A stretch of 64,000 nucleotides of DNA from Psychrobacter sp. NG25 (GTDB lineage Bacteria; Pseudomonadota; Gammaproteobacteria; Pseudomonadales; Moraxellaceae). Position 1 is the stretch's first letter. Every line of letters starts with the position of its first letter. Of the stretch, positions 9,199 to 17,798 are shown one piece after another. The notes below the pieces were generated by a model that worked only from the letters and a program-made list of their open reading frames with translations, did no database searches and was not told the DNA's origin. The stretch is taken from contig NZ_JADGMV010000009.1 in the NCBI RefSeq assembly GCF_015234355.1, positions 92,529 through 156,528 of the forward strand, read 5' to 3'. Both the position numbers and the translations under genes were made by a program.

Positions 9199-9420
9199 AT
9201 GCAGCCCTATTTTTATAGCGTATCTGAGTTCATCGCCATGGGTAAGCATGGTGTTTTTGTTTGGTCATGTTGGGCAATCACGGTTGGCGCGATGCTGATT
9301 TTTATTGCTTATAGTCGCCGCCAGAGACAAGCCCTTATCAAGCAGCTGACAATTCAGCAAGCACGTCAGGCACAGCGTACGACTAAAGCAACACCATCTG
9401 CGACCAAGCACTCTCGTTAA
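9199..9420 (+). CDS. ccmD: Haem exporter protein CcmD
   Basis: 73 residues with one membrane helix (about 18-38) preceded by FIAMGKHGVFVW and followed by a basic stretch (RRQRQ), the standard CcmD architecture. AGGAAACG precedes the ATG. CcmD is needed to release haem-loaded CcmE from CcmC. The C-terminal tail is longer than usual and rich in Gln, Thr and Lys. Confidence 0.92.
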   Translation: MQPYFYSVSEFIAMGKHGVFVWSCWAITVGAMLIFIAYSRRQRQALIKQLTIQQARQAQRTTKATPSATKHSR

Positions 9421-9664
9421 AAAAACATTTCGATATCATGACTTTAGTGCATAAATGGTCAGTGAGCCATTTATCAATGGGTAACATCATACCTCACTAT
9501 AAGGCCTATTGATTTGTCCGAAAAATGCTACCATATAGCCGTTAGAAGAGTACGATTAGAAAGACATTTTTAGAAAGTTTTTCTAATGGTAGTTTCTTCA
9601 AATTTTTCTGTTTTATAGATTGATTATGGTTTGTAAAACAGCGACTCATCAATGAGGTAGTGGT

Positions 9665-10165
9665 ATGAACGCAGTTCGTCGCAAAAAACTGATGTGGGTT
9701 ATGTTTACGCTTGCAGGTGCAGCGATCGCCGTGGTATTGGTTATTTATGCTATTGGGCAACAGACTGATTATTATTTTGACGCGACCGCGATAGCAAAAG
9801 GTGAGGCGCCACAAGATAAGCGCATTCGTGCAGGCGGTATGGTGGTAGCGGGTAGCGTACAGCGTGCAGCAGACAATCCACTGAATGTTGAGTTTGCGAT
9901 TACTGATTTTGAATCAACCGTTCCAGTAACTTATCAAGGTATCTTGCCAGATTTATTCGCTGAAAACTCAGGTGTGGTTGCCACTGGTAAAATGCAAGGT
10001 GATACCTTTGTAGCTGGTGAAGTATTGGCTAAGCATGACGAAAACTACATGCCTCCAGAAGTAGCCAAATCAATGAAAGAGAACAATCGAAGCGGTGCCG
10101 TACCTTCTTCTGAGCAATACAATCCTGCTGAAAAGGTTCATGAGACCGATACGCTGCAGCAGTAA
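9665..10165 (+). CDS. ccmE: Cytochrome c-type biogenesis haem chaperone CcmE
   Basis: 166 residues. One N-terminal membrane anchor (about 9-31) with RRKKL before it is followed by the OB-fold domain ([25 protein letters not shown]). The covalent haem-binding His is in [14 protein letters not shown] (about residue 122). The C-terminal tail is polar and probably disordered. It sits 245 bases after ccmD, further apart than the other ccm genes, and an AGGTAG is near the start. No ccmF, ccmG or ccmH lies downstream in this window, so the pathway is completed elsewhere. Confidence 0.96.
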   Translation: MNAVRRKKLMWVMFTLAGAAIAVVLVIYAIGQQTDYYFDATAIAKGEAPQDKRIRAGGMVVAGSVQRAADNPLNVEFAITDFESTVPVTYQGILPDLFAENSGVVATGKMQGDTFVAGEVLAKHDENYMPPEVAKSMKENNRSGAVPSSEQYNPAEKVHETDTLQQ

Positions 10166-10170
10166 TATAT

Positions 10171-10269
10171 TCATTCCACTATAAAAGTATTACAGCGTAA
10201 ACCTCGCTCAAAGTATTTAATATACATCTACGCTCGGTTGCCTTGTACTGCTTTTAAACTGAATCGACT
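10171..10269 (+). repeat. Palindromic interspersed repeat, copy A (~98 bp)
   Basis: Shares its whole length with 11428-11525 and with the reverse complement of 33187-33284. The ends form an imperfect inverted repeat (ATTC-A-T-TAAAAG-A-TAC pattern), so the unit can fold into one long hairpin. This copy lies in the 3' untranslated region of ccmE, just before the terminator. Confidence 0.8.
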
Positions 10270-10291
10270 GTATTTGAACGAATTTAACCAT

Positions 10292-10330
10292 AAAAAAGAG
10301 CCGCTAAAATCAATTAGCGGCTCTTTTTTA
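10292..10330. terminator. Bidirectional rho-independent terminator (ccmE / aldo-keto reductase)
   Basis: A10-G/C-rich stem GAGCCGCTAA pairs with TTAGCGGCTC, flanked by A6 on the left and T6 on the right. It ends the plus-strand ccm transcript and the minus-strand reductase transcript. Confidence 0.92.
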
Positions 10331-10408
10331 TATGATTTTAGAATATATCCTAATCAAATATGTGCTTTGCTCGTTTAGATTTAGGATACGGTAGAATCCA
10401 ACGAAGAA

Positions 10409-11257
10409 TTAGTCATCCCATACAGGGCTATAGTCAGGATGTTCAATTTTGCGACCAGCTCTGCTAGCTAAGTTGCCAATTTTTTCTAATTCTTCAGCAC
10501 TCAATTGCACGTTGAGGGCATATAAGTTGCCTTGTAGATGGTCAGGGTTTGCAGTCTTCGGAATGGCGACACGATGTTTATCTGATAAAATCCAAGCCAA
10601 TGATATCTGTGCTGGTGTCACATTATGCTTATCTGCAATTTCTTTAATGGTATCGTTATCAAACACATCACCACGCGCGAGCGGTGAGTAAGCTTCTAAT
10701 AAAATATGGTGATTGTTCAAGAAAGTCTGCAATGTGTTTTGCTTGATGAACGGATGAAACTCAACCTGATTGACCACAATTGGTACGTCAGCGTACTTTT
10801 TAGCTTCAATAATGTTAGCGATATTAAAGTTAGAAACACCGATATGACGCGTTAAACCCTGTTTCTGTAATTCACATAATGCAGGAATGGTTTCAGACAG
10901 TGGCACACGATCATCAGGCCAGTGTAACAGCAGTAAATCGACGTAATCAGTATCTAAATCTTCCAAAGAGCGCTTGGCCGCTGCGATTAGTTTTTCTGGT
11001 TGAAACTTCATATCGTCAGGAAATATTTTCGTCGTCAAAAAGAACTTATCGCGAGCCACACCTGATTGTTTGATACCTTGACCAACTTCTTTCTCATTGC
11101 CATAAGCCTGTGCAGTATCGATATGCTCGTAACCCATCTCTAACGCTTGTTTGACGACCTCAATGCAATCCTGTCCGGTTGATTGCCATGTGCCGAGACC
11201 GAGTACAGGGATGTTCGCTTGTCCAGCGGTACGAATTTTATAGTTTTTAACACTCAT
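10409..11257 (-). CDS. Aldo/keto reductase family oxidoreductase
   Basis: 282 residues, an NADPH-dependent (alpha/beta)8 reductase of the DkgA/DkgB-like bacterial group. The catalytic tetrad is visible: Asp in HIDTAQAYG with Tyr five residues on, Lys in FLTTKIF, and His in LLLHWPDD. Cofactor-loop elements AIPKTANPDHLQGN and LAWILSD are near the C-terminus. AAGGATA precedes the ATG. Members reduce 2,5-diketogluconate, methylglyoxal or other small carbonyls; the substrate cannot be chosen from sequence. It stands alone between two terminators. Confidence 0.9.
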   Translation of the reverse strand: MSVKNYKIRTAGQANIPVLGLGTWQSTGQDCIEVVKQALEMGYEHIDTAQAYGNEKEVGQGIKQSGVARDKFFLTTKIFPDDMKFQPEKLIAAAKRSLEDLDTDYVDLLLLHWPDDRVPLSETIPALCELQKQGLTRHIGVSNFNIANIIEAKKYADVPIVVNQVEFHPFIKQNTLQTFLNNHHILLEAYSPLARGDVFDNDTIKEIADKHNVTPAQISLAWILSDKHRVAIPKTANPDHLQGNLYALNVQLSAEELEKIGNLASRAGRKIEHPDYSPVWDD

Positions 11258-11427
11258 ATTATTATCCTTATAGTTTATTATTTAATTTATCAGCAATAGT
11301 TGTATTTAATTTTACCTAGTAACTATTAAGCTTATCTACTATAAGAAAAATCAGTGTGAAGTGAAAGAGCAAGTGACGGTTTCCTACAAAGGACTAACAG
11401 GCTGTAACGTCATTTTCACTATATAGA

Positions 11428-11525
11428 TCATTCCACTATAAAAATATTACTGCGTTAGCTTCGCTTGAAGTATTCAATATGCGTCTACACTCAGTTGCCT
11501 TGTACTATTTTTAAATCGAATTGAC
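11428..11525 (+). repeat. Palindromic interspersed repeat, copy B
   Basis: Second copy of the element at 10171-10269, same orientation, with scattered substitutions. It lies in the 396-base gap between the metQ terminator and the aldo/keto reductase start. No gene is visible in that gap. Confidence 0.8.
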
Positions 11526-11564
11526 GATAAGTAATTGTTTATCATTGATAAAATTGAGACCAAA

Positions 11565-11596
11565 AAAAGCCCATCATTTATGAATGATGGGCTTTT
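11565..11596 (-). terminator. Terminator of the metNIQ transcript
   Basis: GCCCATCATT and AATGATGGGC arms with a short loop. On the minus strand the stem is followed by T7. It is the second of two hairpins after metQ. Confidence 0.85.
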
Positions 11597-11606
11597 ACTA
11601 CTTAAA

Positions 11607-11642
11607 CTCAAAAATGGTTTATTTAGAGCAACCATTTTTGAG
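11607..11642 (-). other. 13-bp perfect inverted repeat directly after metQ
   Basis: CTCAAAAATGGTT and its exact complement are separated by 10 bases. It begins 12 bases past the metQ stop and is AT-rich, so it looks like an mRNA-stabilising hairpin rather than a terminator. The true terminator follows at 11565-11596. Confidence 0.6.
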
Positions 11643-11653
11643 TGTTAGTCTAC

Positions 11654-12610
11654 TTACTGAGCAGCTGCTTCAGCTTCAGCAGGTGCAGCGGCGTCAGTAT
11701 GCGCGCCATGATCAGCGCCCCAGATTTTTGGATATTTATAACCTGGGAAAGTGTCATGAGCGTACTTCTTGAAAGCTTCTGAGTTATAAGCGTTGGTCAC
11801 GTCTTCAACCCATTTTTTGCCAGTATCAGCAGACTTAATCGCTGACCAGTTGACATAAGAGAAGCTTGGCTCTTGGAATAGAGCTTCAGTCAGCTCGATA
11901 CCTGCGTCCGTTGCATAGTTACCATTGATAACGGCAAAGTCAACTTCATCACGGGCGCGTGGTAATTGAGCAGCTTCTAATTCGATGATATCGATATCGT
12001 ATTTACTGTTGTCAGCGATATCAGCTTTTGATGCAGTTAGTGGATCGATATTGTCTTTTAGCTTAATCCAACCAAGATCATTCATCATAACCAAGGCGCG
12101 TGCAAAGTTACTTGGATCGTTAGGTGCAGAAACACTCATGCCTTTGAAAGCAGCGTCAAGCGTGTTCTTTTTACCTGAGTAAATGCCAAGTGGCGCCGTT
12201 GGTACTTGGAATGCTTCTACTAGATCAAGATTGTTTTCTTTTTTGAAGTTATCAAGATAAGGCTTATGCTGGAAAATATTGATATCCAAATCACCTTCAG
12301 CCAATGCAAGGTTAGGGCGCACATAGTCAGTAAAGGCAATCAGTTCAACTTCATAGCCTTGAGCTTCAAGTGAGCCTTTTACTTGGTTACGTACCATATC
12401 GGCAAAATCACCTTCAGTAGTACCGATAATGATTTTTGTATGCTCAGGGTCGATATCACTAGCAGCAGTTTCTGCAGTTGATCCCTCAGTCACAGGTTCT
12501 TGTGTCGCTTCTGGTGCTGATGAATTGCTACAGCCAACTAGCACTAGGCTTGATACGCCAACAGCGGCAAATGCAGTCGCCAACTGACGGCTGATATCTG
12601 TTAATTTCAT
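11654..12610 (-). CDS. metQ: Methionine ABC transporter substrate-binding lipoprotein MetQ
   Basis: 318 residues of the NlpA/MetQ family. The lipoprotein signal ends in LVGC with Cys27 as the lipidation site, and an acidic Thr/Glu/Ala linker follows. The binding domain starts at IIIGTTEGDFADMV and shows QHKPYLDNF, AFQVPTAPLGIYSGK and VSAPNDPSNFARAL, hallmark stretches of MetQ. The C-terminal tail is unusually Ala/His-rich. AAGGAAG precedes the ATG. It is last in metN-metI-metQ, with a 230-base gap after metI that could hold a separate promoter. Confidence 0.94.
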   Translation of the reverse strand: MKLTDISRQLATAFAAVGVSSLVLVGCSNSSAPEATQEPVTEGSTAETAASDIDPEHTKIIIGTTEGDFADMVRNQVKGSLEAQGYEVELIAFTDYVRPNLALAEGDLDINIFQHKPYLDNFKKENNLDLVEAFQVPTAPLGIYSGKKNTLDAAFKGMSVSAPNDPSNFARALVMMNDLGWIKLKDNIDPLTASKADIADNSKYDIDIIELEAAQLPRARDEVDFAVINGNYATDAGIELTEALFQEPSFSYVNWSAIKSADTGKKWVEDVTNAYNSEAFKKYAHDTFPGYKYPKIWGADHGAHTDAAAPAEAEAAAQ

Positions 12611-12840
12611 AGAACTTCCTTAATAAGAGGTATGGAGTAAAGGGTTAAATAGTGACCATCAAAAAAAGCAACATTATCAATAGTAATGCTGCTGAGTTAA
12701 TGGTTGCTAATTTAGTAACAAAATTAAAGGGTCTCAGTAACAAAGTCAAGCATTTTGCTTAGTATGAATCGGCATCAAGCCTTGAGCATTCTTCATATAA
12801 GCACTGTTTCACTTCGTTTTATTCTTTCTTAATACTATTT

Positions 12841-13527
12841 CTAGCGTTTATCCAAGCGAGTGGCTAACCAGTTACCAGAAGCTTGAATTGAGATGACCAT
12901 TATCGATAATACAATAACGATAAAAACCATAACCTCAGTTTGGTAGCGATAATAGCCATAACGAATGGCCAAATCACCCAGACCGCCACCACCAATCATA
13001 CCCGCAGCTGCTGAATAAGAGAGCAGGCTGATACAAAGTATGGTCACGGACAATACCAGTCCTGAGCGGGCTTCATTGAGTAAAACTTTGATGATGGTAA
13101 AGGGACGTGCACCCATCGATTCAGTGGCTTCAATGATACCGCGCGGCACTTCACGTAAGTTTTGCTCGACCAAACGGGCAAAGTAAAACGAACCAGCGAT
13201 AGCGAGTACTAATGATGCGGCAATAGGACCAATACCAGTACCTACGATTGCCTTAGTAAAAGGGCTCATAGCAATCATTAAAATCACAAAAGGAAAGGCG
13301 CGCATAAAGTTAGTGATACCACCAAGCACGCCATATAGCGTCTTATTTTGCAAAAACTGTCGATCACTGGACAAAAATAAGAATATGCCAAACAGCCCAC
13401 CAATGACAATGGCGACTGTTGTAGAGATACCGAGCATAATAAACGTATCAATAAAGGCACTTATAATTTCTTTGCGCAGCACCAACAGTTTATCTATCGA
13501 GGCGGATAATTCACTACCAGTTAACAT
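12841..13527 (-). CDS. metI: Methionine ABC transporter permease MetI
   Basis: 228 residues with five membrane helices. The EAA coupling loop is EATESMGARPFTIIKVLLNEA-like (about residues 138-157), and MIGGGGLGDLAIRYGYYRY follows, typical of MetI. The N-terminus (IDTFIMLGISTTVAIVIGG) also fits. AGGAG lies before the ATG. It begins 18 bases after the metN stop, so the two are co-transcribed. Confidence 0.94.
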   Translation of the reverse strand: MLTGSELSASIDKLLVLRKEIISAFIDTFIMLGISTTVAIVIGGLFGIFLFLSSDRQFLQNKTLYGVLGGITNFMRAFPFVILMIAMSPFTKAIVGTGIGPIAASLVLAIAGSFYFARLVEQNLREVPRGIIEATESMGARPFTIIKVLLNEARSGLVLSVTILCISLLSYSAAAGMIGGGGLGDLAIRYGYYRYQTEVMVFIVIVLSIMVISIQASGNWLATRLDKR

Positions 13528-13545
13528 GTTTTTTCTCCTGCCTCA

Positions 13546-14316
13546 TTAGTCTTCGTGCACTAAGCCTTGGCCAATAGGGGTGGTTGCCTGAATCAGACCG
13601 TCTCTTACATCTGCAACTTCTAGTAGTTGTCCTTGATGTAACAATGCAGCGCGATCACAGAGTCTACGAATGACACTCATCTCATGAGTCACAATGACAA
13701 TGGTGACACCAAGTTGCTCGTTGATATCACGTAAGCATGTCAGCAAACTGCGGGTCGTCGCAGGATCTAGTGCACTGGTTGGCTCATCGGCCAATAGTAC
13801 TTTTGGACTGGGTGCAATCGCACGGGCGATACCAACACGCTGCTTTTGTCCACCTGATAGCTGCGCAGGGTAGTGGCCTGCACGGTCGGTTAAGTCAACG
13901 ATTGCTAGACAATCCATCACTCGCTTATGAATGTCACGGCTTGGATAACCAGAGATTTTTAAGTTAAATGCAACGTTATCAAAAACAGTTTGATTAGACA
14001 TCAGGTTAAACTGCTGAAAAATCATACCAATATTATGACGTGCGATACGCAGCTCACTGGCAGATAACGTCGTTAAGTCAGTACCATCGATGATGACTTG
14101 ACCGGCATCTGGGCGTTCCAGCATATTAATCAGACGCAATAAGGTTGATTTACCGGCACCTGAATATCCCATTAGGCCGAATATTTCGCCTTGTTGGATA
14201 GTGAGAGATGTCGGCTCAACGGCAGTAAACCAATGCGGTTTGCCGTTTTTGTCCTTGATTGATCGGTCGCTTAAGAAGCTTTTGGTCACATCGTTTAAGA
14301 CAATCATGTCATTCAT
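13546..14316 (-). CDS. metN: Methionine ABC transporter ATP-binding protein MetN
   Basis: ABC ATPase with Walker A (GYSGAGKST), Q-loop (IFQQFNLM), signature (LSGGQKQR), Walker B (VLLADEPTSALD) and switch His (VTHE). The start is unsure: the frame is open to 14352, but the usual MetN opening (MIVLNDVTKSF) begins three codons after the ATG at 14316, which I chose; no start has a strong ribosome site. The C-terminal NIL/ACT regulatory domain found in E. coli MetN (343 residues) is absent: this protein ends soon after the ATPase domain. Transport may therefore lack methionine trans-inhibition. Confidence 0.9.
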   Translation of the reverse strand: MNDMIVLNDVTKSFLSDRSIKDKNGKPHWFTAVEPTSLTIQQGEIFGLMGYSGAGKSTLLRLINMLERPDAGQVIIDGTDLTTLSASELRIARHNIGMIFQQFNLMSNQTVFDNVAFNLKISGYPSRDIHKRVMDCLAIVDLTDRAGHYPAQLSGGQKQRVGIARAIAPSPKVLLADEPTSALDPATTRSLLTCLRDINEQLGVTIVIVTHEMSVIRRLCDRAALLHQGQLLEVADVRDGLIQATTPIGQGLVHED

Positions 14317-14572
14317 GGAGGGCTCAAAATTCAATAATATTTTAATAGTCATGAACGTGTTGTTTCGCTTCTACTACTGTGTAAGAAGCCAATTAAAAAA
14401 CAACCGTTAACAACCCTATAATAAGGGGCGCTAATATAGCATATTATCAAGCACTTTGGATATGCACATCCGTGACAGGCTTATGACTAATAGCTATTAG
14501 TAGTGAGAACTTTGAGGAAGCGAGAGGGTAGTGAAGGCGTGATAGGAAATGTGCATCTGATAGCACGATCAA

Positions 14573-16660
14573 CTAATCATACTGGTGGTAATGCGGATCA
14601 TGCTCGACTGGTATGATGACTAAAAACCGAGTATAGCCATTGAGTGTGTCGGTGAGAATACGGCCTTGGTGTGCAGTGACAATTTGCGACACTAAAGACA
14701 AGCCTAGTCCAGAGCCTTTATTTTTTTGCTGTAAACGCACGAAGGGACTGAATACTTCTTCACGTTTGTCTTCAGGAATACCTGTACCTTCGTCAATCAC
14801 TGCCAGCACTGCATATTTAGGTAATGGGCGTACAGGTTCCGCTTTGGCTTTCTTTATGTGCTTGGCAAATAGGCTTTCTTTGCGTGGTGAACTCTGAGTT
14901 TCAACAGTATTTTGATCATTATCTTTAGAGTCATTCTGCATGCCAGTTTTGGTGTTATTTTTCACGATGCCAGAATCAATAGATGCTTTATTCGTTTTTT
15001 GACCGTCTTTTGAATGAATGCTTGTATCGCTATCAGTAGACACCTCAGTATCGGGAACGATTCTCCAAATAACTTTTTTGATTCTGTCGGTCAAATCATT
15101 GGTGAAGCTGTAATAGTCAGCAATCAATGAAGATTCGCTATTGGTCTCAACTGTATCGCTGAGATTTGTTGAATTTTTAGTAATATCAGCATCATTCTGT
15201 TTATCGTTAGCATTGTCTTCTATAAGAGTAACACTAGTTTCCAGGTTTTCGTCATCAGTATCTGGCGTAATGCTTGTACCGTTTTTATAGATAGGCGGTG
15301 CTGGTAATATATCTTTTGTATCTGTTATTTCAGACTTGCTCTTATCGATAGTATTCAACGAATCATCTAAATCTAAAGCGTCGCGAGTGCCATTTTCGCT
15401 GACATCGATGGGTGCATCATATGATTCGAAATCAGAGCTACCATAATCAGCAAAGCTTTTGCATAACACGGTTTGTAGCAGATAGTCAGGAACGTTATCA
15501 GCTTCATCGATCGTTTGAACACCGTACAGTAATACTGTCACTGGCGGTTTGCCATGTAACATTGCATTGGTTAGTAAGTTGCGGATTAAATGAGTCAACA
15601 TCGATGACTGGCCATCAATGACGATGTGCTCACCAATTAGAGTAGCTTCAGGATAATGCTGGCGTTCTTGATTGACTAAGTCGTATAAATCTAAATGCTC
15701 AACTTGTTGGAGGGCATGACCAGCATCTAAGCGGCTGACCAATAAAATACTCTCTACTAAATCATTAAGCCCTGACAAGTCACGATTGATTGCATGAGCA
15801 CGTTTATCAAATTTTGCTTTGGTATCGGTTGGTAGCGTACCAGTCAGCATGTCCATCATTTCGATTTGCAAGCGGATACGAGTAATGGGCGTGCGTAGCT
15901 CATGAGAGGCGTGTGCTAATAGCAAGTTATTGGCATCGATAAGATGTTCGATTTTTTGTGCAGCTTGGTTAAATCCGCGTGCCAATGATGCAATCTCATC
16001 GTTACCACGAGCATTCACTCGTACCGTAAAGTCGCCATCACCCAACTGTGTCATCTGTTGGCTCATCTGATTGATACGCCAAGTAATGGTTCGAGCAATC
16101 CACCATAAGACACCTGCCATAATGAATAGCAGCAACAAAGTACCTGTGAATAAATTCAAGGCAGCAGATAGTACGGGTTTTTTGGGTGGTAAGCGTGATT
16201 CATATAACAGTGTATAGCCAGTAGCGCTATAGACTTGAGCTTGCTTGGTAGGGGACGTTTCTGCAAATGAAGGGAAAACACGAGATAACAAAGAAGGCGG
16301 TTCTGGCAGCTCTAGCGGTAGGTCACTGTTGTCTGTTTGCATGAGCAACCGACCTTGGCTGTCATACAAGCCCATCTTAGCTTGTAATGACTCATCAAAG
16401 ATATCAAAGCTTTTTTTGACCACTGCCAACATAAAGCGAGACTGTAAGCGATTGTCTCGGCTAATGGAGGTATTTAGTTCATGCAGGAACGGGTCTATTT
16501 GTCCTAAGATTTGTGTAGCGAGTACTTCTGAGCGAATACCTGCATCTTTATCATGCACAAGTTGCGTCAACAGCACCATAGCCACTGCAAATAAGATAAG
16601 TGCCATCATGACACTGGCAAACAACTTGGCAAATACGGAACGAAAACCCAACTGCTGCAT
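14573..16660 (-). CDS. Sensor histidine kinase (OmpR-partner type) with large insertion in the ATPase domain
   Basis: 695 residues. There is a membrane helix at about 15-35, a periplasmic sensor to about 165, a second helix (LFTGTLLLLFIMAGVLWWIA), HAMP, and HisKA with His253 in ASHELRTP. The N-box follows (LIRNLLTNAMLHG). The G1 box (VIDEGTGIP) and G2 box (GSGLGLSLV) come only after a ~235-residue low-complexity segment (about 380-615) rich in Asp, Asn, Ser and Thr. The gene is downstream of the response regulator in the same direction, with 106 bases between them. The layout resembles RstB-like kinases, but the stimulus is unknown. Confidence 0.93.
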   Translation of the reverse strand: MQQLGFRSVFAKLFASVMMALILFAVAMVLLTQLVHDKDAGIRSEVLATQILGQIDPFLHELNTSISRDNRLQSRFMLAVVKKSFDIFDESLQAKMGLYDSQGRLLMQTDNSDLPLELPEPPSLLSRVFPSFAETSPTKQAQVYSATGYTLLYESRLPPKKPVLSAALNLFTGTLLLLFIMAGVLWWIARTITWRINQMSQQMTQLGDGDFTVRVNARGNDEIASLARGFNQAAQKIEHLIDANNLLLAHASHELRTPITRIRLQIEMMDMLTGTLPTDTKAKFDKRAHAINRDLSGLNDLVESILLVSRLDAGHALQQVEHLDLYDLVNQERQHYPEATLIGEHIVIDGQSSMLTHLIRNLLTNAMLHGKPPVTVLLYGVQTIDEADNVPDYLLQTVLCKSFADYGSSDFESYDAPIDVSENGTRDALDLDDSLNTIDKSKSEITDTKDILPAPPIYKNGTSITPDTDDENLETSVTLIEDNANDKQNDADITKNSTNLSDTVETNSESSLIADYYSFTNDLTDRIKKVIWRIVPDTEVSTDSDTSIHSKDGQKTNKASIDSGIVKNNTKTGMQNDSKDNDQNTVETQSSPRKESLFAKHIKKAKAEPVRPLPKYAVLAVIDEGTGIPEDKREEVFSPFVRLQQKNKGSGLGLSLVSQIVTAHQGRILTDTLNGYTRFLVIIPVEHDPHYHQYD

Positions 16661-16766
16661 TAAACCATCTCTATTATTAGACGCTTATATCGATGCATAC
16701 TGTTGATTCTATACGACTAAATCAACAGTATGAGTGTTTTTTCGATCCGTCAGCTGTTTTCTGTGA

Positions 16767-17489
16767 TCAAACCTGATCAGTGGCAAATTGATAACCGACA
16801 CCGCGTACCGTGATGATACGTTTTGGCTGGCGTGGATTGTCTTCAATTAGAGCTCTTAGACGTGAGATATGAACGTCAATGGCACGATCGATGTTGTCTG
16901 AGCTATCATCGTTTGGCATAGCTTGCCAAAGCTGCTCACGATTCAGTACTTTACCAGAATGTGTGGCAAAATAATGCAACAATTGGAACTGATGCGTCGT
17001 CAAACGTACAGCTTCATCATCGATAGTTACCTCATGGCTATCAGGGAATACGCTCAAACGACCAAAGGTCAAACTGTCTGACTGGCTATCTGCTTGATTC
17101 GGTTGCTCGTGACGACGAATGACAGCACGAATACGTGCTAGCAGTTCACGCGGTTCAAAAGGCTTAGAGATATAGTCATCAGCACCCATCTCAAGACCTA
17201 ATACGCGATCGGTTGTATCACCTTTCGCTGTCAGCATGATGATTGGCACTTTGTTGGTCATATTGTTTTTGTTGCCGCGAATTTTCTGACACACTTGCAT
17301 ACCATCCATATCAGGTAGCATCAAATCAAGAACAACCAAGTCAATATCACGCTCTTTGGTATCTAATAATTCAAGACCTTCTTGACCAAGACCTGCATGA
17401 TGCACATCATAATAGTTCATGGTTAAATAATCGCTGATCAATTCAGCTAAATCAGGATCGTCTTCAATCAATAAAATTTGCTTACTCAT
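16767..17489 (-). CDS. OmpR/PhoB family response regulator
   Basis: 240 residues. Receiver domain 1-120 has acidic residues in IEDDPD, phosphorylation Asp in VLDLMLPDMDG, and Lys in YISKPFEP. The C-terminal winged helix (about 138-238) contains LTTHQFQLLHYFATHSGKVLNREQ-like and IDVHISRLRALIEDNPRQPKRI-like stretches, ending in VRGVGYQF. GAGGATAACC precedes the ATG. It resembles RstA. It is first in a two-gene unit with the insertion-bearing kinase. Confidence 0.94.
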   Translation of the reverse strand: MSKQILLIEDDPDLAELISDYLTMNYYDVHHAGLGQEGLELLDTKERDIDLVVLDLMLPDMDGMQVCQKIRGNKNNMTNKVPIIMLTAKGDTTDRVLGLEMGADDYISKPFEPRELLARIRAVIRRHEQPNQADSQSDSLTFGRLSVFPDSHEVTIDDEAVRLTTHQFQLLHYFATHSGKVLNREQLWQAMPNDDSSDNIDRAIDVHISRLRALIEDNPRQPKRIITVRGVGYQFATDQV

Positions 17490-17798
17490 GGGTTATCCTC
17501 TAGTTGTTGTTATGGTTTATCAGAAGTTTAATATGCTCTGATATTTAAATCATGACAAATACATCAATGATTTTAATTTCTAAAGCATTCAAACCATCAA
17601 GCCTCTAAGATTTCAAAGTTTCTTTCAAAAGTAATTGCTTTCAGAAGTAAAAACTATCTAGCCAGTAGTTAGTTCTTAGTAATTTATAATACTTGGCTAA
17701 TGCGATATATCATACTGTTATATTGCCTAATTAGGCTGTTACAAAACAAGAGAGGCTTTGTTAATATTTCTACACAATGTAACTGTCGGTATGGATGA
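17490..17798. other. Intergenic region upstream of the response regulator
   Basis: 309 AT-rich bases between the adaptor gene stop and the regulator start, both on the minus strand. It must hold the regulator promoter. No gene and no clear terminator hairpin were seen. Confidence 0.4.

Noticed and set aside
11607..11642. 13-bp inverted repeat after metQ as a terminator
   Set aside because: AT-rich stem with no T-tract on the transcript strand; the downstream hairpin fits better.
14353..14572. Possible SAM or methionine riboswitch before metN
   Set aside because: No conserved multi-stem core was visible in the leader; only AT-rich sequence.
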